64,000 bases of DNA from contig VZTG01009179.1 of the NCBI GenBank assembly GCA_013397845.1, positions 872,073-936,072 on the forward strand, given 5' to 3'. Each line of letters opens with the position of its first letter. Position 1 is the stretch's first letter. Below the pieces are notes generated by a model that searched no databases, was not told the DNA's origin, and saw nothing but the letters and a program-made list of their open reading frames with translations. The position numbers and the translations under genes were made by a program. The stretch is from Melanocharis versteri. Lineage: Eukaryota > Chordata > Aves > Passeriformes > Melanocharitidae. Positions 57,851-64,000 of the stretch are shown one piece after another.

Positions 57851-59539
57851 GGACTCCATTAATGTAAAAATTGATTTTTCCATTTACCCTCTTCTCAGGT
57901 TTTTTTTCCCTCCCCCTCCCTCCAACGCATTTATTTTTCAAGTGGCTGGGGATGGGGAGAGTAACCTAATTTATATTTCCAGTGGTAATCAAAAGATCAT
58001 GCATGCTCGTTTCAACCAAATGATGTCATTATGAAGGCTGTTAAAGCTGGGGTTGCCTTGGAAACACAAAATGCTGATGGTTGAGGTTGGACATCGGAGT
58101 TCTGGGTAGGCACAGTAATGAGCAAATGGTGTGGCCAGACGTGGCCCGACTGGGCACGCTGGGAACATCACCCCAGGTCACTCAGATGTTCTCTTCAGCA
58201 CTTACCAGGCTGCCATTCCTCCTGTTCCTCCCACCTCCTGCCATCACCCATTAGTTTTACGGAGCCAGGAGCGGAGGACTCGCTCGCTCCGATGACGAGC
58301 AGGAGTGACGGGGAGCGGGAAGGACGCTCCAGCTGAGGGCTGCGTGCTGCCTCCCCCCGCTGTCCCATTCCTGCTTCCCAGCCCCAAAACACAGACCTGC
58401 TGCCTCTGCCGCCCTCTCGGTGCAGCCCAGGATGGAGATTCACGGGGCACTCAGGACCTCTCTGATGAGCAGAGCCAGGATCCAGCTGTGCCTGAGGTGC
58501 TGGATCCTCCTTTCCATTTACTGGGTAAATGGTCCAGGACACGTCCGGCCTTGGTGCGGATCGCGTCTCCCATCGTCCAGGTGCAGCCTAGGAGAGGGAG
58601 ATTTATTTTGAGTGCCCCAGAGCAAGGCAGTTGCTTGCAAAGACCAGCGACCTCAGAAACCACGTCTGTCCCCTCTTACAGTCCAGGATCCGTCAGGCGA
58701 GGATACTTTGAGTAAGAGTAATTTTAAAAGCAGCAAGAAATGGAGCTGACTTTCTATCTATTACTTCAAGAAGAAAAAGCCTTAATTTTTTCCATGCAGG
58801 GAATATTTCCCTGGCTCTTGTGCTGAGATGGTTTGAGGCAGCTGTGCCTGGTGTTGTTTGCATGGGGGGGATGCCAAGAAACAGTGACACGGGTTGGGCA
58901 GCAGGTTTTGGGCAGCCCCACCAAGGCAAAGGGATGAAGACTGATGCTGCAGTTTTGAGACAACTCCTGAGTCTCTTCAGCCAGTTCTGCTCTTCCCAAT
59001 TCGAGGTACTGGAAGAGGAAGCTTAGGACTAAACTGGAGATGCTTTGGTACTGCTGATGCAAGGAGCCACTCGGGTCCTTCAGCTGTGCCACGATTTCAC
59101 AGTTCCTTTTCAGCCTTTTTCCTACCCTGTCCCAAGAAGAACACAATGTCACCCCTGATCACATCATGATTTAAAGTACACTTCAGAGAAGGAGGCACAG
59201 CCTGAACCCCATTGCCAAATATCCTCTGCTCTAAAACAGGGAACAGAGCCAGTGGAATTATTTACAGTGAGTATTTTGGCGGCCGCTTCCCCCCCCCACC
59301 TTTTATTAAAGATGGCAAAACAAAACATGCATACAAACAAGTCAATGGGATGAAACATTTACTGTCTGTGCAAGGAGTGTTAAATGAACTCATTTCAGCT
59401 TCTCAATTAATATCCGGATGTCCCCAGCCACCGCCAGGGTTTTTTTCCCTTTGGTGAGTAGGTAATGACATTAATACCACCACGTGATCTTTCTCTTCCC
59501 TTATTGAGTCACCTTCCCCTTCCACGCAGGAGTTTCTTT

Positions 59540-59770
59540 TAAGGTTCATCAATTGAAATTGTTTGAATGAGGCGAGAAAAATAATAAAAAAGAACATTTC
59601 TAACATTGGCAGGAGCATTTCAGGCATGAGCACTTTGAATATTTATTCGCCCTTTGTGGGAGCAATCTCAGCAAGGAAAAGTCAGCGTGAATAAAAGGAA
59701 TTGCAAATGCCAGTGAAGGAGCTCCGTAGTTTTCATTCATGAAAGTATTTGCACAGGCTCCTGGGAGAAT
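59540..59770. promoter_or_regulatory. Candidate conserved non-coding element
   Basis: AAGGTTCATCAATTGAAATTG, TTTGAATGAGGCGAG, AAAAATAATAAAAAAGAAC, TCTAACATTGGCAGGAGC, TTTGAATATTTATTCGCCC, AAAAGTCAGCGTGAATAAAAGG, AATTGCAAATGCC and TTCATTCATGAAAGTATTTGC. ATCAATTG and CAAATGCC words plus retained CpGs in AT-rich DNA make this one of the better islands in the right part of the window. Confidence 0.42.
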
Positions 59771-60065
59771 TATCAGCCAAGGTAATACAAAATCCCTTGT
59801 AGCATCAACACTTTGGATACTCCGTAATCCTGCTTGTCCAAGGGAAAAGCATATTTTCCTGAGAGCTGAGGGCCTAAGCTGGTACGTTGGAGGTTTTTGT
59901 TCATGGCTTGGGAAGACTAGAGAAAGATTGGAAAAGTTTGGAGAATTATCTTTGCCCCGTTTCTGTGTCATAGTGCCTTCTATTCCCTCTGCCTCTCCTC
60001 TCCCATCCATTCTCTCTCCTTCAAGCTGAAAAGGAATGAATAAGCTCAGCTTCCTTCAGAAGTCC

Positions 60066-60079
60066 AAAAAAAAAAAAAA
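60066..60079. repeat. A14 homopolymer
   Basis: Fourteen A between AGTCC and GGGAGGGG. Simple sequence. Confidence 0.9.
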
Positions 60080-60884
60080 GGGAGGGGAAAAGATATGGCC
60101 AAGCAGCCAGAACTGTTGGAGCTATGGAAAAGCAGGGGACTCACAGGGAAAAGCCAGTCGAGGAGCAATTCACGGCAGAACTTTATACCACACATCTGGA
60201 ATAGACAAAATTCCATGTGGGATCGAAATGAGGACAAATCGCTGAGGAGCAGAGCCAAAACATCCTTCTGCCTGGGAATGAGGAAGCAGGATAGCAGCAT
60301 CCACTGCATTTTTGGGGGTCGGCAGTAAAAGCACCGAGATCTATTTACTCGTAATTAGCCTTTCTGGGCAAAAAAACCCCTGTGGAATTTCATTCTTGCC
60401 ATAGAATTTTATAGGGTGGTTCAGAAACTTATCAAAAGGATATTATCTTGCCCAGGTTTTTAGAGCATTTCTCTAGAACCCTGTTGGTTTCAGCCCTGTT
60501 AAATTCAATAACTTTCCTAAGGGAGTGCTTTAAGTGTCAGGCTTGATTCAGTTATATAAAGGGATAAGGGAATAATCGTTAGACAGAGCACAGGGATGGG
60601 AGAAGTGGTTTTGTGTGGCACCAGTCTTATTTAAGAACAGTCTGAATTTATAGATGAGGCTGATGAGAAAGTTGGAAGCAACTAACATAAGTGTAAAAGA
60701 CAAAAGCCAGGCAGTGCTTTTAGAGAGGGCTGGGATACCACAGAGACATGAGGATGGTTTCAGACGAGTATTTTAAGTGTTTTTAGCTGTTTGCCTTGGT
60801 TTCATCAAGATGATGTCCCGTGTAGTGTTCTTGCTATTCATAATGTAAGCTATGGGCACTGGGGCCCCTATGCCAGCCTGTTTC

Positions 60885-61045
60885 CTGCTTTGCAATTAAC
60901 ACATCCTGCAATTATAAGCAATCCAAAACACTGAAGGCTTTAATATTTCTTCTTACTTCTAATCCAGAATATTTGACTTCTAAAATATTGTTGTCATTGC
61001 ACCTTGAATTATTATGACAGTGTGAACCATGACTAATCCTTCTGA
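60885..61045. promoter_or_regulatory. Candidate conserved non-coding element
   Basis: TTTGCAATTAACACATCC, TGCAATTATAAGCAATCC, AAGGCTTTAATATTTC, AATCCAGAATATTTGAC, TAAAATATTGTTGTCATTGC and TTGAATTATTATGACAGTG. TGCAATTA appears twice, 21 bp apart in slightly different forms. ATATTGTTGTCATTG is SOX-like. Confidence 0.38.
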
Positions 61046-61874
61046 GTGCTGAGCACAGGCACAGACTGGAAACCCAAATCAGCACCTCTCTTTCCAAGTA
61101 CTCACCTCATCCTCTCCAGAAAGGGGGAGGTGGGTAAACACGGCCTTCAGGAGACAGGGAATGTGAGAAAGGGTGAATGTCTCCATCTGAGACCTGCTCT
61201 GATCAGGAGGCACCTGCAATTTGAAGAGGAGGAACAGTGTGAGGTTGGCTTTACAATGCTGAGCAGCAGAGGAGAGGCCATTCCCAGCTACCAGGTTTGC
61301 AGGGGCACATGTGAACCTAATGGTGCTCTGATAGCTTTTCACTTCAAATATAAAAAAACCTCAACACAATCAGGCAGGTCCAACTCCATTTCCTTCACTG
61401 ACAGAACCAAATAACACGAATTTTCCAGCCAGTGGCTAAAAAGACTGAAGCTTTCTGCTGCTAACCAAGGATATCCACCAGCACTTCTGCTTCATAAACA
61501 GGTCATCCGCAGCTTCCTCAGCCATACCCGAGACCGTTCAGGAGGAGGCACCTCATGACTTCAGCCTAATCCATCCCTGTCACTGGGATCCTTTGGGCTC
61601 TGGTGCTTTCCCAAATCTGTACCCGATGATGTACAAGACATCCTTGAGCAACACCACCACCATCAGCTCCTACTTTTCTAAAAGGAAGGACAACTGCAGG
61701 AACTCTTCCCGGCCACCCAAATGCCTCGTTTATCTCCAGAGTTACTCAGCTCTTCTCAGCTTAGTGGAGATTTCCTGGGCCGTCATTCCACACCCTTTTT
61801 ACGGCTTCTTTGGGTCCATCCCTGGCCTGAGCACAAGACGCTCCATTTGTTTTGGCAAGAACGTCCCTGAGATT

Positions 61875-62010
61875 TATACCTGTAATTATCCAGGTAACCT
61901 TTCCGACAGGGAATTTTAAAATGATCAACGCTAAAGCAAACTACACATTAAATGTGATTAATAAGACACCGAATGGCTGCGAGGCTGCACCTCCCTGCTT
62001 GTTAAGCGTG
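61875..62010. promoter_or_regulatory. Candidate conserved non-coding element
   Basis: ACCTGTAATTATCCAGGTAA, CCTTTCCGACAGGG, TTTAAAATGATCAACGC, TAAAGCAAACTACACATT, AAATGTGATTAATAAGACAC and CGAATGGCTGCGAGG. CACATTAAATGTG is a perfect interrupted palindrome (CACATT, A, AATGTG), and GATTAATAAG is a HOX-like word. Several CpGs are preserved. Confidence 0.42.
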
Positions 62011-63184
62011 TCAGCTGGAGCATCCCTGACTGATCCCACCACTGTGAGACACCGTGGGACACCCAAAAGTGGCCATTCCCGTTGGATAGATCCTCTCTTC
62101 CCAGGCAATGCCCATGGGAAGGTTAGGGCGTCAACAGTCACAGACGGTGACATCCATCCCCTGAACTTCCATGGAGGACTGAGACTTCTTCTTGGGTCCT
62201 TGCTCATATCTTCTCCTGCGTCTCCTGCTCCCTGTCCTTCCTGGTAGGAGCTGTGTGGGAACGGCGCTGTCGGGGGGATGCTGAAGAGGTGACAGCAGGA
62301 TCTCAAGTGACAGGAGACAGACAAGCACAAGCCTGGTGGGAGGAAGGTTAAACGAGGTGCTGCTCCCTCAGCACAAGGCTCTCTCTCCAGAATTGTCTTG
62401 CCATCCCCAGGGCCCCTAATGGAGCTCTCTCCTTGCTCCCTGAGCAGGCTCCAGCCTCACCTGCCATCAGAGCACCCACTATCCGTATAACTGGGGAAAA
62501 CAGCACCTGTCAGGATATCCATCACATCCCAGGGAGGCATGGAGTCCCCTTCTTCCATCAGAAAGGGTTGCAGGAGCATTAAGAGGGAGCTTTTCCAAGG
62601 AATCCAGCTTCACAGCGTGCTCGGCGGGTTGCACAGTGCTATCCGTAACAGCCTGCATGGAGCTGAGGTTTTCCAAAGCTTGCATTTTGCTGCTGGGTTG
62701 CCCAAAGACAGTAAAAATCAGTCACAGTCAAGCCTGCATTGACCTTCAGTCAGCAGCTCCAGCACACCGGAATTGCAGGAGAAACGCTGATCGCTGCTTC
62801 CCTATTCTCTGGGCAAAGTTATTGCATATAAATTGTGTATTGATTAGAGGCAGAAATTGTAAAGAAGCCTCTCTGGGAAAACTGGAAGGTGGGAAGAAAT
62901 TCAGGGGCTGACAAAAGATCTACTTTAATTAGGAAGGGAAGCAAAGCGGTGGGAAGAAAAAACAAACACAACCTCCCCTCAAGAGCCTCCCACTCCGGAT
63001 CTGAAAATCCGAGCAGGAATCATCTCTCTTGTAGAAAAAAACCCGGGATTTTGGAGCTGGGAAACGGAAGCAGGAAAAAGAGCTGGCTTTTCCCCTCCAC
63101 CCAGCACTGACGAGGGTGGGGAAAAGAGCAGCTACACTTTCTGCTGCTCCAGGATTTCACGTGTGGAGCAAGAAAAGCCATGGA

Positions 63185-63335
63185 TCACCTAATGAGTGTG
63201 TAACAGCCATGCTTAACTCTGCCTTCTAGCTCCAAGAGCTTCAGGGTAATTACACATCTTGGACTTATTAGCTGTAATTACTAGGTTCTGTAATCTGCAG
63301 AATGTGTCATTAGAGCATGGGCAACCTCAAGTGGT
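63185..63335. promoter_or_regulatory. Candidate element with paired GTAATTAC palindromes
   Basis: GTAATTAC occurs at 63246-63253 and again at 63274-63281, each a perfect 8-bp palindrome, separated by ACATCTTGGACTTATTAGCT. Flanking words are CACCTAATGAGTGTG, TTCTGTAATCTGCAG and GTGTCATTAGAGC. GTAATTA is a Q50-type homeodomain core. The pair 28 bp apart suggests two dimer sites on one element. Confidence 0.47.
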
Positions 63336-64000
63336 CCAAATAGGATCAGAGAAGTTTCTTGTTTATCCTCTAACTTTTCCTGCCTCAGCGTTAGGTGATG
63401 TGCTGCTTCTCCTGCTGGGAAGCCTCACCACCTGCCCAGGACCCCTGCAGCCACCACAGGCTGTGGTTCCTGACCTGGGACACGTGTGGGAACACACACA
63501 GCCCTGGCCTGCAGCTGATTAAAGGCTGCAGGAGCCTTTAAAAATTTTGGCTCTCCCTCACACAGCCAAAATGTGGTGTTCATAGTCCCAGCACTGCTTT
63601 GGATAAGCACCATTACACCAGGAGGGGCTGGATCAGCTGCAGGCTTCCAGCTCCTGCCTCCTGTCCCTTTGCTGCTGGGCACTGCCAGGACTCTGCCTTC
63701 AGCAGGAAAGCTTCTGAATCACACAGCTACCAGCAAGCAGAAAACAGAGGATTTAATGTCAGCTTGGACCTACATAAAAACCCTGCCAGCTCATCGCAGA
63801 TGGGACTGGTCAGAGCCAGAGCAGGTTCCTGGGAACATCACAGTATACAGAAATGAACTGGTTTAGGACTCTCCTACCTTCCAGACAAGTTTCTCCCCGC
63901 CCCAAATTCTGCGTGAGTCACTCCTCCTTTCGCCTAGACTAATCTCCTACTGTGCTTCTCTCCAGCCTCCCCTGATTTTTGGGACACAGACTGGGCCCCT

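Larger units (their letters stand above)
57106..64000. other. Non-coding block with terminal islands
   Basis: No gene is supported. Islands at 57700, 59540, 60885, 61875 and 63185 are separate entries. Smaller AT patches lie at 57110-57260 (TAGTTTATTCATGAATAACTG, GACAATTTAATTATCACC), 57960-58050, 60330-60560 and 62815-62870 (TTGCATATAAATTGTGTATT). CpG content rises locally at 58,255-58,330. The stretches 58,330-59,160 and 63,340-64,000 look like filler. Confidence 0.5.

Noticed and set aside
1..64000. tRNA, rRNA, microRNA, CRISPR, insertion sequence or viral gene
   Set aside because: No cloverleaf with A/B boxes, no spaced direct-repeat array, no precursor-length hairpin, no LTR pair and no polymerase or structural-protein motif was recognised on either strand.

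Overview
The window looks like avian, non-coding nuclear DNA. The evidence is seven fragments of the CR1 LINE (the dominant retrotransposon of birds), mostly short 3' ends, one finishing in the family's typical ATGATCCT-like terminal octamer repeat. Interspersed repeats are sparse (about 1.3 kb, near 2% of the window by eye), which also fits a bird. A songbird-type genome is likely, but the sequence does not prove it. No prokaryotic, organellar or viral gene is visible.

I found no protein-coding gene, rRNA, tRNA, CRISPR array or attachment site that I can defend. Open frames reach about 240 codons, but they lack recognisable domains, have low-complexity or skewed composition, overlap one another on both strands, and are close to what 64 kb of fairly GC-rich DNA gives by chance. 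One T-rich stretch (25,945-26,030), which contains the only ambiguous base (26,008), is followed by a splice-acceptor-like CAG and open frames. I list it only as a speculative exon.

The recurring structure is a mosaic. GC-moderate, T/C-rich or repeat-derived filler alternates with compact AT-rich islands of 80-330 bp. These islands are dense in TAAT/ATTA homeodomain cores, ATGCAAAT octamers, MEF2-, GATA-, forkhead- and TCF-like words, and perfect short palindromes. This is the texture of deeply conserved non-coding elements (enhancers) in a gene desert or giant intron next to a developmental regulator. That reading is inference: conservation could not be tested, and the neighbouring gene cannot be named.

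Layout: 1-5.3 kb has filler and two CR1 fragments. 5.3-10.3 kb has four enhancer-like islands. 10.3-10.76 kb has a small CpG-dense patch with two CACGTG boxes, then an AATTAG palindrome cluster. 11-16 kb has a TTTG microsatellite and a CR1 end. 16-25 kb is the richest run of islands, including twin TTAATTAA sites, a 9-bp inverted repeat next to a perfect octamer, and a MEF2 site. 25-28 kb has a CR1 end, the T-tracts and the N. 28-40 kb has further islands, ending with a G-quadruplex motif. 42-47 kb has four strong islands. 49-57 kb has three CR1 fragments and filler. 57-64 kb has further islands, ending with a paired GTAATTAC element.
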